From positions 1 through 36,453 of the forward strand of contig CAKPWR010000024.1 of the NCBI GenBank assembly GCA_934196725.1: a stretch of 36,453 nucleotides of DNA, in the 5' to 3' direction. The notes under the pieces were generated by a model. The model was not told the DNA's origin. It made no database searches and saw only the letters and a program-made list of their open reading frames with translations. Numbering within the stretch: the first letter of the stretch is position 1; the number at the start of each line of letters is the position of its first letter. Below are positions 1 to 9,716 of this stretch, piece by piece. The stretch comes from an uncultured Prevotella sp. GTDB taxonomy: Bacteria > Bacteroidota > Bacteroidia > Bacteroidales > Bacteroidaceae. A program made the position numbers and the translations under genes.

Positions 1-1401
1 GCCCGTTTGGGTTGGTCTTGGAAGGATCGCTACATGGTGAATGCTACCATGCGTGCCGATGGTTCTTCTAAGTTTGCCAAGGGACATCGTTGGGGTTATT
101 TCCCATCAGTTTCTGCCGGTTGGACTTTGACAGAGGAAGATTTCATGAAGTCAGCCGCTTCCTGGTTGGATTTCCTGAAGCTCCGTCTCTCTTGGGGTCA
201 GGTTGGTAATGCCAACATCAACTGCTATCAGTATCTGGCTCCTGTTACAACATCCAAAACCAACTACAACTTTGGTGCTACTGGTGGTACCGATGCTTGG
301 GTGATGGGTGCTTATACCGAGCGTTTGGCTAATGAGAAGGTGAAGTGGGAGACTTCAGAGCAGTATAACGTAGGTTTGGATGCCCGTTTCCTCCGTCAGC
401 GTCTTTCCTTGACTCTCGATGGTTATATCAAGAACACCAAGGACTGGTTGGTTCAGGCTCCTATCCTGGCTACAGCTGGTACCGGTGGTCCTGTCATCAA
501 CGGTGGTGATGTGAAGAACAAGGGTATTGAGGTTGGACTTTCATGGAATGACAACATCGGAAGAGATTTCACTTACAGTGTAGGTGCCAACTTTGCCTAC
601 AACCATAATGAAGTAGGTAATATCCCAACCCTTGATGGTATCATCCATGGCAAGGACAATCAGATTTATTCGAACGCCGAGGAGTTCTATCGTGCAGAGA
701 ATGGTCACGCCATCGGTTACTTCTGGGGTTACAAGACAGCTGGACTCTTCCAGAACCAGAAGGAAATCAACGATTGGATAGCTGCCGGTAACGGTATTTA
801 TCAGGCAGCTGTAAAGCCTGGTGACGTGAAGTATGTTGACGTGAATCATGATGGCGTTATCAATGCCAGTGATAAGGTTGACTTGGGTAATGGTCTTCCT
901 AAGTATACTTTCGGTTTCAATTTCAACCTGGCATGGAAGGGCTTTGACCTGAGTGCTAACTTTACAGGTGCAGCCGGTTTCCAGATTGCACAGTCTTATC
1001 GTAACCCTGACTCTTCTCAGGCTAACTACAGCCGCAGAATCCTGAAGCGCTGGACAGGTGAGGGTACAAGCAATGAGATTCCTCGTGTTACATACGGAGA
1101 TGTAGGTAACTGGTTGTTCTCAGACCTCTACTTGCAGGATGGCGACTACATCCGCTTGCAGAACCTTACCATGGGCTACGATTTCAAGAAGCTCATCTCT
1201 TGGAAGGGACTCTCTAAGATGCGCCTCTATTTCCAGGTGCAGAATCTCTTTACTTTGACCAAGTATGATGGTATGGATCCGGAAATCGGTTCATTCAATG
1301 GTACAGATGGTAACAGCAGCGATTCCTGGGTATCAGGAGTTGATATGGGTTACTATCCACATCCACGTACTTTCATCGTTGGTTTAAATCTTGCATTCTA
1401 A
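1..1401 (+). CDS. susC: SusC-like TonB-dependent outer-membrane transporter, C-terminal part (5' end outside window)
   Basis: Open from the first base (reading Ala-Arg-Leu-Gly-Trp-Ser-Trp-Lys) to TAA at 1399-1401, so the first part of the gene (signal peptide, plug, early strands) lies upstream of the window. What remains is the C-terminal half of the beta-barrel. Family-typical stretches are visible: the RADGSSKFAKGHRWGYFPS strand, SWGQVGN, the KWETSEQYNVGLD strand and the terminal strand ending in Phe. It pairs with the susD gene 19 bases downstream. The role known for the family is energy-dependent import of oligosaccharides through the outer membrane. The substrate is inferred to be (gluco)mannan oligosaccharides from the neighbouring GH5 genes and the mannan units further on. 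The second SusC of the window (21528-24815) is a separate, complete copy. Confidence 0.95.
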   Translation, partial: ARLGWSWKDRYMVNATMRADGSSKFAKGHRWGYFPSVSAGWTLTEEDFMKSAASWLDFLKLRLSWGQVGNANINCYQYLAPVTTSKTNYNFGATGGTDAWVMGAYTERLANEKVKWETSEQYNVGLDARFLRQRLSLTLDGYIKNTKDWLVQAPILATAGTGGPVINGGDVKNKGIEVGLSWNDNIGRDFTYSVGANFAYNHNEVGNIPTLDGIIHGKDNQIYSNAEEFYRAENGHAIGYFWGYKTAGLFQNQKEINDWIAAGNGIYQAAVKPGDVKYVDVNHDGVINASDKVDLGNGLPKYTFGFNFNLAWKGFDLSANFTGAAGFQIAQSYRNPDSSQANYSRRILKRWTGEGTSNEIPRVTYGDVGNWLFSDLYLQDGDYIRLQNLTMGYDFKKLISWKGLSKMRLYFQVQNLFTLTKYDGMDPEIGSFNGTDGNSSDSWVSGVDMGYYPHPRTFIVGLNLAF

Positions 1402-1420
1402 CTCTTAAACTGAAAGTAAT

Positions 1421-3097
1421 ATGAATAAGAAACATATATTGATGAGTGCCCTGATTCTCTCTTCCCTGGCTTTGACGTCATGCGATGACTTCCTGGACAC
1501 TTCATCTAAGACAAAGATGAATTCCGAGACTGCTTACAGCACACCAGCTGCAGCAGACATGGATCTTGTGGGCTGCTATGATGGATGGCAGCGTACATTG
1601 AGCGCTGAAGGTGTTGGTATGTATCTGACGGCTGAGTTTGCTTCTGAGCAGGCTTTCGCTGGCGCGGGACTTTCTGATGCCAGGAACAATAATGCCATCG
1701 ACCAGTTTGATTTGTCCATCGCACCATCTTATAATGATCTCTTCAATACGGATTGGAAGAATTATTATCAGGCTATCTTCCGTTGCAATCAGTTGATTCA
1801 GGCTGATGCTACCATCAACTGGAATGGTGATACCAAGACAGAAGGCCGTATCATGGGTGAGGCTCGTGCGCTTCGTGGCATCTTGTATTTCGACTTGGCC
1901 CGTTTGTTTGGTGATGTGCCTTTGTTGCTCGAACCTTCAGAGGCTAACGTTCCACGTACTCCAGTGAAGGAAGTATATCAGGCTATCTTCGATGACTTGA
2001 AGTTTGCTGCTGCCAATATTCCTGCTGATGCTTATCCGTTGAAGGACCGTGATTCCAATGATGGTCGCATCACCAAGTATGCTGCTGAGGCATTGCTGGC
2101 TCGCGCGTACCTTTATTATACAGGTTATTATGGCGAAGAGCATCCTGCTTGTTCCAAAGCTGAGGCTACTGCTGCCATCAATGATGTGGTAGATAACGGT
2201 GGCTATGAGTTGGAGAAGAACTATGCCGATTTCTGGATGCCCTCTTGTACCAAGGATGCTTCTTCTACAGGCAACTATGCCTGGGAAACAACCTATGCTG
2301 GTAAGTGGTATGATGGAAAAACCTGGAAGGCAGGACAGGGTAGTCTTTCTAAGGAGATTGTCTTGAACCTGAAGCTGAACTCTACCCACGATTACAATGG
2401 CAATGAAGATGGTAATACCTTCTCTGTATATCTCGGTCCTCGTAACCGTTGTGCTACTAATATATGCATCGCCAGTGGTTGGGGAGCTTGCTCGGTTACT
2501 CCTTATTTTGTAGAACAGTTCAGAAACGATCCTCGTTTCAGTGCCTGTGTATGGAGCTGCAAGGATGCCGGTTTCACTGCTGATGAGTCTGACACTTATG
2601 AGTATACGGGTTATTATACCCGCAAGTATGCCCCAATGTGCTTTGCCGATGGCACTCGCCAGGAGGTGGGCTTCAAGTTGGGTGAGCAGCATCAGAACAT
2701 CACCTACTATCAGGATTATACTATCATGCGCTATGCTGATGTACTCTTGATGCACTCTGAGTTGAATGGTACAGCCGATGGTTTGAACAAGGTCCGTGCC
2801 CGTGTGGGTCTTGAACCGGAAGATTACAGCATTGAGAATATCCGCAAGGAGCGTGCCATCGAATTGGCTTTCGAGGGTGTACACTACTGGGATTTGATGC
2901 GTTATGGCAAGGATGGTTCATACGCTGCACAGGAGATTGCCAAGGCGCAGAATGGTGCCAAGGTCAAGAATGGTGGAATAGAGACCGCTACCAAGTTTGC
3001 TGTTGACAACTTTACCAGCAAGAAGGGTCTGATGCAGATTCCTAATACTCAGATTACGCTTTCCGGCAATGTCCTGACTCAGAATGCCGGATGGTAA
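1421..3097 (+). CDS. susD: SusD/RagB-like surface glycan-binding lipoprotein
   Basis: A 558-aa protein with an SPII signal peptide and lipobox (LALTSC, Cys21), followed by the DDFLDT start typical of SusD mature proteins. The helical TPR-like core includes GEARALRGILYFDLARLFGDVPL (about residues 147-169). The C-terminal ENIRKERAIELAFEGVHYWDLMRYG segment (about 470-494) is the SusD family hallmark. SusD proteins sit on the outer face of the outer membrane as a lid on SusC and bind the glycan. The 19-base gap to the upstream susC indicates co-transcription. It is clearly divergent from the second SusD at 19749-21509, so the two pairs probably prefer different chain lengths or decorations. The start is the first ATG, giving a complete signal peptide. 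Confidence 0.96.
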   Translation: MNKKHILMSALILSSLALTSCDDFLDTSSKTKMNSETAYSTPAAADMDLVGCYDGWQRTLSAEGVGMYLTAEFASEQAFAGAGLSDARNNNAIDQFDLSIAPSYNDLFNTDWKNYYQAIFRCNQLIQADATINWNGDTKTEGRIMGEARALRGILYFDLARLFGDVPLLLEPSEANVPRTPVKEVYQAIFDDLKFAAANIPADAYPLKDRDSNDGRITKYAAEALLARAYLYYTGYYGEEHPACSKAEATAAINDVVDNGGYELEKNYADFWMPSCTKDASSTGNYAWETTYAGKWYDGKTWKAGQGSLSKEIVLNLKLNSTHDYNGNEDGNTFSVYLGPRNRCATNICIASGWGACSVTPYFVEQFRNDPRFSACVWSCKDAGFTADESDTYEYTGYYTRKYAPMCFADGTRQEVGFKLGEQHQNITYYQDYTIMRYADVLLMHSELNGTADGLNKVRARVGLEPEDYSIENIRKERAIELAFEGVHYWDLMRYGKDGSYAAQEIAKAQNGAKVKNGGIETATKFAVDNFTSKKGLMQIPNTQITLSGNVLTQNAGW

Positions 3098-3139
3098 AGC
3101 CGGGTAGGTAACATAATAAACATTTAATCATAAGAAGAT

Positions 3140-5173
3140 ATGAAAATACATAATCTTATATATACGCTTCTTGTTGCCATAGCAGTCTTCTTGTTGGCAT
3201 CTTGCTCACCAGAAGATTTCGGATTTGGCAAGAAGACATACTCTCCAGAAGATTTGGTGGAGGGTAAGGCTTATACGGTTACCATCGATGGTAACATCGT
3301 GAAGCTGGAATCCAAGATTCCTGATGCCACTCCGCTTTGGGTAACTCCGGTGGGACGTAAGTCGCAGCAGGCTTTGGATGTAGAATTGCCTTTTGCCGGC
3401 GATTATGAGGTAACCTTTGGTGTGGAAACTCCTGGTGGTATCGTTTATGGCGAGCCTTATAAGTTGAGTCTTTCACAGAACGACTTCTCTCTCTTGAGCG
3501 ATGACAAGTGGTTCCTCCTGGCTGATAAGAATTACAAGAGTGGTGAGGCTTTCCCTTCTGCAGAGACGCTCGCTGCCGGTGTCAGCAAGAAATGGTATCC
3601 TTGCGATGGCAATTACAATATCGGCCGTTGTACAGGTCCTGTGATGTATTGCTCTCCATTCGATCCTGATGGTGACGGTAAGGGCTATACTGCTGATGAA
3701 GAGGCAAACGGAGTTTACAAGGACATCCTCTTCGGTTCTGCCAACTGGAAACCAAACTGGGATCCAGGATTCCAGAGCTGGTTGATTCCAGAGACCGATC
3801 CTTACATGGATTCTTATATGACATTCAGCATGGATGCTAAGAATGGTTGTGTGGCAACCATGTATCGTGGTGAGTCTGGCGAAAAGGGTGCCAGTACAGG
3901 TAGCAACATGGTGGGTAAGTTCAATCTGGGATTGGGCGACAAGACCAAGCCTACCATCACTTTCAGCGACTGCTATGCCATGCATAATACAGGTTTCGAT
4001 GCAGTTTGCTCCAACTATACTCAGGACATCCAGATTGTAGAGTTGACTCCTTACCTCCTTCAGTTGGTAACAAAACGTACCAATTCAGAGGGTAACTGGT
4101 ATCTTGTTTGGAACTTCGTTTCTGAAGACGTGGTTGCCACCAAGGGTGCCTGCATTCCTAAGGCTGAACAGAACTTGATAGAGACAGCAAAGCCAATTCT
4201 TCCAACCTTCGAGAATATCCATACCGACTTGTTTACTGCTGATATCAATGGTGACAAGTATGTAGGCAGCAAGATGACTTTCACTTTGGATTCTGAGACT
4301 CCATACGACTTCCTTTGGTGGAACGGTTCACCTAATGTGAAGGCATGGGAGAGCGTAACCGGTGGTAAGTACAATACCACATGGGCTCCTGCTCTTGACG
4401 ACAAGGCAATCGATAACTTCGAGTTGACAATCAGTAAGGCTTCTGATGGCTCTTACAATTATGAATGTGGTGAGGTCTATGGTAAGGTGGAAATCACCGA
4501 GAATACCATGACCTTCGATAATGAAATCTCTGTATTTGCTGTGGCTGGCGATAAGCGCACCATCGAATTGAAGGGCAAGAAGTTCTATATCCTTGGCAAC
4601 TCTGCCGATGATCAGTATCTCACCATCGGTATTCCTGAGACAACGGATGAGAATGGCTTGGTTAACTCTTATCTCGTAGCTAAGTTGGCTTATAAGAAGA
4701 TTGCTACAGGTCCTACAGGTCCTACCAAGGTGGCTATCGACAATTCCATCATCCACAACGAGGGTATCATGTGGATTGAGAATGGTTGCCTCCGCGTCGC
4801 TTTCCACTCTTATGGTGAAACAGGTAAGGGAATCTTCAAGGATGTGAAGTCTGTGAAGTTGAAGAAGAACCAGACCATCACCGTTACCTTTAAGATTAAG
4901 GGTGGCGTGACATGGAGCAAGACTCCTAAGTGTGCCTTGATTGATAACAATATCAAGACCACATGGGAACCAGGTGCATTCGACCTCGCTGATGCAGTTG
5001 CTGTAGATACCAATGGCGGTGAGACTACTGTTTCACTTACCAATACAACCGGTTCTACTCAGACCTTCACAGCAACCTGTCTCGACCTCTCTGTCCAGTT
5101 GGATGGCTTTGGCGACTATGGTGGCTCAACCGACAACATCGACATTGAGATTGTTTCCTGCACAATTCAATAA
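3140..5173 (+). CDS. Surface lipoprotein, putative glycan-binding protein (SusE/SGBP position)
   Basis: A 677-aa lipoprotein (FLLASC, Cys22) third in the susCD operon, the usual place of a surface glycan-binding protein. It has no catalytic motif I recognise. The order appears to be: a PKD/Ig-like domain (about 35-115, ending GDYEVTFGVETPGG); two lipocalin-like beta-rich regions, one with DDKWFLLADKNYKSG (about 122-136) and a second from about 362 to 520 with TFTLDSETPYDFLWWNG; and a C-terminal domain (about 530-677) rich in aromatic and acidic residues. The lipocalin-like assignment is a guess from sequence pattern. It is probably surface-exposed and binds beta-mannan or glucomannan; this follows from context, not from a known family match. 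There are 42 bases between it and susD and 18 bases to the next gene, so it is in the same operon. Confidence 0.8.
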   Translation: MKIHNLIYTLLVAIAVFLLASCSPEDFGFGKKTYSPEDLVEGKAYTVTIDGNIVKLESKIPDATPLWVTPVGRKSQQALDVELPFAGDYEVTFGVETPGGIVYGEPYKLSLSQNDFSLLSDDKWFLLADKNYKSGEAFPSAETLAAGVSKKWYPCDGNYNIGRCTGPVMYCSPFDPDGDGKGYTADEEANGVYKDILFGSANWKPNWDPGFQSWLIPETDPYMDSYMTFSMDAKNGCVATMYRGESGEKGASTGSNMVGKFNLGLGDKTKPTITFSDCYAMHNTGFDAVCSNYTQDIQIVELTPYLLQLVTKRTNSEGNWYLVWNFVSEDVVATKGACIPKAEQNLIETAKPILPTFENIHTDLFTADINGDKYVGSKMTFTLDSETPYDFLWWNGSPNVKAWESVTGGKYNTTWAPALDDKAIDNFELTISKASDGSYNYECGEVYGKVEITENTMTFDNEISVFAVAGDKRTIELKGKKFYILGNSADDQYLTIGIPETTDENGLVNSYLVAKLAYKKIATGPTGPTKVAIDNSIIHNEGIMWIENGCLRVAFHSYGETGKGIFKDVKSVKLKKNQTITVTFKIKGGVTWSKTPKCALIDNNIKTTWEPGAFDLADAVAVDTNGGETTVSLTNTTGSTQTFTATCLDLSVQLDGFGDYGGSTDNIDIEIVSCTIQ

Positions 5174-5191
5174 CTTTAATAGCGCAAACTT

Positions 5192-7858
5192 ATGAAGAAT
5201 AAAATATTATACGGAATTATGGCCTTCGTCATGGGTATCTTCATGACAGGCTGTAGCGATGATGATTATTCTATCAGCAATACCCCGCTGCTTACCGATG
5301 AGTCGGTGACCACTGGTTCTGCTGATGTGACCGTGACATCCGCTACATTCCATGGCACGGTAAAGGGTCTCGAAGAGCAGAATGCCAGTGCCTATGCATT
5401 AGGCTTCTACTATGGTAAGAGCGAAGATAACTTGAGTGAGAAGGTAGCTGCTTCAGGTAGCAGTGAGTTCCAGGCTACGGTTTCCGGTATGCCAGGTGAT
5501 GTAGTCTACTATCAGGCTTATGTTACCTTGCAGGGTAGGGTAACCTATAAAGGTTCTGTACAGAGTGCCATTATGACCGATGCCAAGGCTATCACTGGTG
5601 AGCCGAAGGATTTGACAGCCAACTCTGTTATCCTGACCGGTAAGTTGGAAAAGGCTCCTCAGGAGGCTACCAGCGGTATCGTTATCTCTGGTGCCGAGGG
5701 TTCTGAGAATGTTCGTGCCGGTGTTCGCATCGTTGCAGCTGGCATCAACGACAATTATGAGATTAAGGCAGAGGGTCTGTTGCCTAATACAACTTACCAC
5801 TATACTGCCTATCTCGACCTCGGTAATGGTACTGTATATGGTGAAGACCGTACCTTCACAACTGCTCCTGCTGACTTCAATCCTGATACTGACCTCGTAG
5901 ACTTGGGTCTTTCTACCAAGTGGGCTAAGTATAATGTAGGTGCTTCTGATGAGAAGCAGCTGGGTGGTCTCTTCGGATTTGGTGATATGACAGGTTTCCA
6001 GACTTCTATCAATCTGGAAGATTATGCTTCTGCTGATATCTATAAGACCGACCGCGATGTTGCCAACAAGGTATATGGTTCATGGGTTACCATGCCAACC
6101 ATCGATGAGTTTGAGGAACTCTTCACAGAGTGTAAGAAAGAATGGGTAGAGGATACCGAGAATCATGTAGCCGGTTATAAGTTTACCGGTCCTAATGGAA
6201 ACTCTATCTTCTTGCCTGCTGCAGGTACCCGTACTCAAGGTAATGTTTCCGGCGAGGGCTTGAACGGATACTATCTCTCTGGTTCTATCAATGCCACCGA
6301 CAACCGATTTGCCATGGCTTATAGCTTCGACCAGAATGCGGCACGCCGTACTACCACTCCTGTTTATCAGGCATTGGCTATCCGTCCGGTTTCTGTAGCT
6401 AAGAATGTGAAGTTTGACAAGACTAAGCTGATTGGTCAGACTTGGGAAATCGACCTCCGTCTGGATGGTTCTCATTATAAGTTTGATGGTCCATCTTACT
6501 TCTATGGTAATGATGACAGTTGGGCTACTGTAACCAACAATCAGCCTGTTGTAGGCAACAGCTGGTGCTGGGCTGCTGATTTCGCAGGCAACTCTTGGGC
6601 TGTAGGTGGTGATGCAAAGAACTGCCAGGGTACTATGACCTTCAATGAGGATGGTACCGTTAAGGTTCATCAGTATGTGGCTGGTGCCGATGGTGCTGAG
6701 GGAACATTCCAGGATACCGAGGGTACCTATACCATTGATGAGAAGAACAAGACCGTGAAGTTGAGCATCGCTCCTTTGATGCCTGCTAACTATATCGGTA
6801 ATGTGAAGGAGACCAAGGATATGGATATCCGCATCTTGTCTTTGACAGATGAGACTCTGCAGTTGGCTGTTACCCGTGCTAATGATAATCAGTACATGAG
6901 TATCAACTATGTACCGGGTGAATTGAAGAACGGCTTCACCGCTAAGCTTACCTGCTACGGTGGTGATGATGAGAATACTCCAGATGCCTGGAATTCTGCT
7001 ACCGTTAATGTATTGGGTGGTGCTGCCGGCTTGAAGACTTACACCGTAACCTTCAATACCCAGTATCCTCGTACCAACGGTAAGGTTTACCTCCTCGAAT
7101 TGGAGGGCTACTCTGCTGCTTATCCTAAGGCACTGGTTCGTATCGATGCAATCAAGGCTGATGGTAACGACGTGAAGTTTGATGCCAACAAGTTCTTCTA
7201 TGGCGATCTGGAAGGTAAGGGCAACTACCGTGTTGAAATGGCTAACATCTGGGGATGCGGTCATAATGACTCTTGGGACGGTTTGAAGGATACTCCATTC
7301 CATAAGGGTGGAGGCGAGACAAAGAACGAGACAGCGCTCGCATTCAACCATACCTTCGAGGTAACCTTCACCGTTGTTTCCAACACAAGTGATGGTACCG
7401 GTGTCTATACTCCAAACCTGATTACCATCAATCCATCATGGGGTGGTACCTGGGGCTATAACGAGGGTGCAACCATGGAAGTAGTGAACGAAGGTGGTAA
7501 GTATTCTATCAAGAACAACCAGTTCGATATCACTTACAAGAGTGGTGATCATGCCGATGGCTCTATCATGACTTTCGTCGAGATAGCTGACCTCTACGGT
7601 TTCTTCCCTGGCACTCACTCAACTCTTGATGAGTTGTTGCTCGATGGCAAGGCTGTTTCTTACGATCAGTCTAAGGTGATTGATGCCAACGAGAATCCTA
7701 AGTATCGTTTGGAGTTGTGGAACTGCTATGGTGCTACCAAGAATGCCGGTTGTGCTTTTGGTACACCTGAAGGTGATGTGATGAAGGGATTGGCATTCAG
7801 TAAGTCTATGGAGACTAAGTTTACTGTTCACAGTCTCTTCGCTGAGCCACAGTGGTAA
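5192..7858 (+). CDS. Large multidomain surface lipoprotein with Fn3-like repeats, FISUMP domain and tandem C-terminal modules
   Basis: An 888-aa lipoprotein (FMTGC, Cys21). The visible order is: two fibronectin-III-like domains (about 43-128 and 130-227, the second ending with TYHYTAYLDLGNGTVYG); a domain beginning VDLGLSTKWAKYNVGA (about 235-402), the signature of the Fibrobacter succinogenes major paralogous (FISUMP) family; a beta-rich region with GNDDSWATVTN and TMTFNEDGTVKV (about 415-575); and two C-terminal modules that resemble each other (about 583-728 and 742-880; compare ALAFNHTFEVTFTV with GLAFSKSMETKFTV). No glycosidase motif is present. It is probably a long surface glycan-binding or cell-attachment protein of the operon. 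It starts 18 bases after the previous gene. Function is inferred from location and domain types. Confidence 0.78.
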   Translation: MKNKILYGIMAFVMGIFMTGCSDDDYSISNTPLLTDESVTTGSADVTVTSATFHGTVKGLEEQNASAYALGFYYGKSEDNLSEKVAASGSSEFQATVSGMPGDVVYYQAYVTLQGRVTYKGSVQSAIMTDAKAITGEPKDLTANSVILTGKLEKAPQEATSGIVISGAEGSENVRAGVRIVAAGINDNYEIKAEGLLPNTTYHYTAYLDLGNGTVYGEDRTFTTAPADFNPDTDLVDLGLSTKWAKYNVGASDEKQLGGLFGFGDMTGFQTSINLEDYASADIYKTDRDVANKVYGSWVTMPTIDEFEELFTECKKEWVEDTENHVAGYKFTGPNGNSIFLPAAGTRTQGNVSGEGLNGYYLSGSINATDNRFAMAYSFDQNAARRTTTPVYQALAIRPVSVAKNVKFDKTKLIGQTWEIDLRLDGSHYKFDGPSYFYGNDDSWATVTNNQPVVGNSWCWAADFAGNSWAVGGDAKNCQGTMTFNEDGTVKVHQYVAGADGAEGTFQDTEGTYTIDEKNKTVKLSIAPLMPANYIGNVKETKDMDIRILSLTDETLQLAVTRANDNQYMSINYVPGELKNGFTAKLTCYGGDDENTPDAWNSATVNVLGGAAGLKTYTVTFNTQYPRTNGKVYLLELEGYSAAYPKALVRIDAIKADGNDVKFDANKFFYGDLEGKGNYRVEMANIWGCGHNDSWDGLKDTPFHKGGGETKNETALAFNHTFEVTFTVVSNTSDGTGVYTPNLITINPSWGGTWGYNEGATMEVVNEGGKYSIKNNQFDITYKSGDHADGSIMTFVEIADLYGFFPGTHSTLDELLLDGKAVSYDQSKVIDANENPKYRLELWNCYGATKNAGCAFGTPEGDVMKGLAFSKSMETKFTVHSLFAEPQW

Positions 7859-7879
7859 TAGTTGCTAAGTTATAATAAG

Positions 7880-7915
7880 GAGAATCCGATCGTTCTCAGA
7901 ACGTATCGGGTTCTC
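7880..7915 (+). other. Intergenic hairpin before BACON-GH5 gene
   Basis: GAGAA (7880-7884) and CCGAT then CGTT pair with AACG, ATCGG and TTCTC (7911-7915) around a short loop. The stem is interrupted by single mismatches and is not followed by a T run, so it is not a classic terminator. It lies in the 74-base gap between the 888-aa lipoprotein and the GH5 gene and could be an RNA-processing or stability element that sets different expression of binding proteins and enzyme. Confidence 0.5.
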
Positions 7916-7932
7916 TCTAAAATGAAAAGAAA

Positions 7933-9483
7933 ATGAAGAAATTCAAATATCTATATTTGCTGCTCTTGGGCATGGTCTGCGGATTGGCTTTCGCTGCCTG
8001 CTCTTATGAAGACGATGATTACGATGAGCCTAGCTTCAAGGTTCTCAACCCAGAGCTTTCGTTTGATGGCACTGGTGGAGTGCAGACCATCAATGTACAG
8101 GCAGATGCCCAGCCTACAGCTTCCGTAATAGAAGGTGCTGACTGGTGCTCAGTTGCTTATAAGGATCAGGCTGCCGGTACCTACAACTTCGATGTAACCG
8201 TAGCCGCTTCTCAGGAAGATGAAGCAACTACTGCTACCGTCCGTATCATTCAGGGCTATAGCCGTAAGGACGTTACGATTACCCGTGCCAAGAAGGGTGC
8301 TGTTGTTACTCCTGAAGTACCACCTGCTGATATGAACAAGACCGCTATGGAGGTGGCTCAGTTGATGTATCCGGGCTGGAACCTCGGTAACACTATGGAA
8401 GGTGGTGATTCCAAGAATCTCTGGAAGAATGCCGGTATCGAGACAGAGACAGCCTGGCAGAATGCCAAGACTACTCAGGCTTTTATTGATGCTGTGAAGG
8501 CTGCCGGTTTCAAGAGTGTTCGTATTCCTTGCTCTTGGGTAATGGGACATATCACAGATGCTGACAAATGCACCATCGACCCTGCTTGGATGAAACGAGT
8601 AAAAGAGGTGGTAGATTATTGCATCAAGGATGGACTCTACGTCATCATCAACCAGCACTGGGATGGTGGTTGGATTGAGCACAATGGTCTGACTGCCAAT
8701 TCAGACATCAAGACTACCAAGGCTCAGCTTACCAAGATCTGGACTCAGATTGCCGACAACTTCAAGGCATACGATGAGCATCTCCTCTTTGCCGGTATGA
8801 ATGAGCCGGGCGTGGGAACAGGTGATGGTGATATTATTGGCGTGGCTGAAATGAGTAGCCGTATTGCTGAGTATGAGCAGACTTTCATCGAGGCTGTCCG
8901 TGCTACAGGTGGCAACAATGCCAAGCGTATCCTGATTGTCCAGGGTCCTAATACCAATATCGACCTCTTCGTAGCCAACAACTACATGGCAAAGATTAAG
9001 GATTCTGCTGCCGACCGTCTGATGGTAGAGGTTCACTTCTACGATCCTTATCAGTTTACTGATATGAGTGAAGACCAGAGCTGGGGTAAGTATTGGCTCT
9101 ATTGGGGCAAGAACAATACCAATGGTGCTGAGGCTGGTCGTACCGCTGATGCCAAATACAACGAGGATTATGTAGAGGCTCAGATGGCAAAGATGAAGAC
9201 CAACTTCTTCGACAAGGGCTATCCTGTGTTGATTGGTGAGTTTGGTGCCAACCAGCGTTTGGCAATCGGTAAGGATGCTGTTCACGATGCATCTGTCAAG
9301 GACTATTACAAGGCAGTCGTTGCAAGTGCCATCAATAATGGCTGTGTTCCTGTGGCTTGGGATACCAACAGTAATTTCCCTAGCATGACTATCTTCAACC
9401 GTGCTAGTGCATCAGTAAGTAATGCTAATATATTGGAGAGTATCCAGGAAGCAGTGAAAGCTGCAAAATGGCCTGCTAAATAA
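7933..9483 (+). CDS. BACON-GH5 lipoprotein endo-beta-glucanase/mannanase (GH5, subfamily-4-like)
   Basis: A 516-aa lipoprotein (LAFAAC, Cys23). After the acidic linker, residues about 36-121 match a BACON domain (ELSFDGTGGVQTINV, WCSV, ATVRIIQG). The catalytic GH5 barrel runs from about 137 to 512. Key sites are GWNLGNTMEGG (148-158), VRIPCSW (196-202), INQHWDGG (239-246), the acid/base Glu291 in GMNEPG, HFYDP (368-372) and the nucleophile Glu436 in LIGEFGAN. The fold hydrolyses internal beta-1,4 links with retention. The GWNLGNT start and spacing look like GH5 subfamily 4 (beta-glucan, xyloglucan and glucomannan-active enzymes), but the subfamily and substrate are not settled by eye. The lipid anchor suggests cell-surface action. 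A rho-independent terminator follows at 9523-9567. Confidence 0.93.
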   Translation: MKKFKYLYLLLLGMVCGLAFAACSYEDDDYDEPSFKVLNPELSFDGTGGVQTINVQADAQPTASVIEGADWCSVAYKDQAAGTYNFDVTVAASQEDEATTATVRIIQGYSRKDVTITRAKKGAVVTPEVPPADMNKTAMEVAQLMYPGWNLGNTMEGGDSKNLWKNAGIETETAWQNAKTTQAFIDAVKAAGFKSVRIPCSWVMGHITDADKCTIDPAWMKRVKEVVDYCIKDGLYVIINQHWDGGWIEHNGLTANSDIKTTKAQLTKIWTQIADNFKAYDEHLLFAGMNEPGVGTGDGDIIGVAEMSSRIAEYEQTFIEAVRATGGNNAKRILIVQGPNTNIDLFVANNYMAKIKDSAADRLMVEVHFYDPYQFTDMSEDQSWGKYWLYWGKNNTNGAEAGRTADAKYNEDYVEAQMAKMKTNFFDKGYPVLIGEFGANQRLAIGKDAVHDASVKDYYKAVVASAINNGCVPVAWDTNSNFPSMTIFNRASASVSNANILESIQEAVKAAKWPAK

Positions 9484-9522
9484 AGAAAGATCTTAGGTCT
9501 TTAGGTTTAGTATAAGTGTTCC

Positions 9523-9567
9523 GGGCGCATGTCGGAGAGTCTTTCTCTGGTGTGCGCCCTTTTTTTG
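9523..9567 (+). terminator. Rho-independent terminator after BACON-GH5
   Basis: GGGCGCA (9523-9529) pairs with TGCGCCC (9553-9559), followed at once by a run of eight T. It ends the susCD-lipoprotein-GH5 transcript before the separately promoted second GH5. Confidence 0.9.
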
Positions 9568-9667
9568 TGTAACATATTCTTTCCTAAAAACGGGAAAAAA
9601 TAGTCCCTGTAACATTATGTACGTATCAGTTTAACAAAACACTACATAGCTATAGCTGTTTTTTCTT

Positions 9668-9676
9668 TATCTTTGC
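9668..9676 (+). promoter_or_regulatory. Bacteroidetes -7 promoter box for second GH5
   Basis: TATCTTTGC is a perfect match to the TAnnTTTGC consensus of the Bacteroidetes primary sigma factor, 40 bases before the ATG at 9717. No clear TTTG -33 box is seen 19-21 bases upstream. The box lies just after the terminator at 9523-9567, so the second GH5 can be transcribed on its own. The rest of 9568-9667 is AT-rich with no gene. Confidence 0.7.
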
Positions 9677-9716
9677 AGCATAACTACATAAAACTATAAC
9701 GATATATATAAATAAT

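Noticed and set aside
1937..2884. 315-codon - strand frame opposite susD
   Set aside because: Antisense shadow of a clear SusD gene.
6080..7351. 423-codon - strand frame opposite the 888-aa lipoprotein
   Set aside because: Antisense shadow; composition is that of a reverse-read gene, with no signal or domain recognised.
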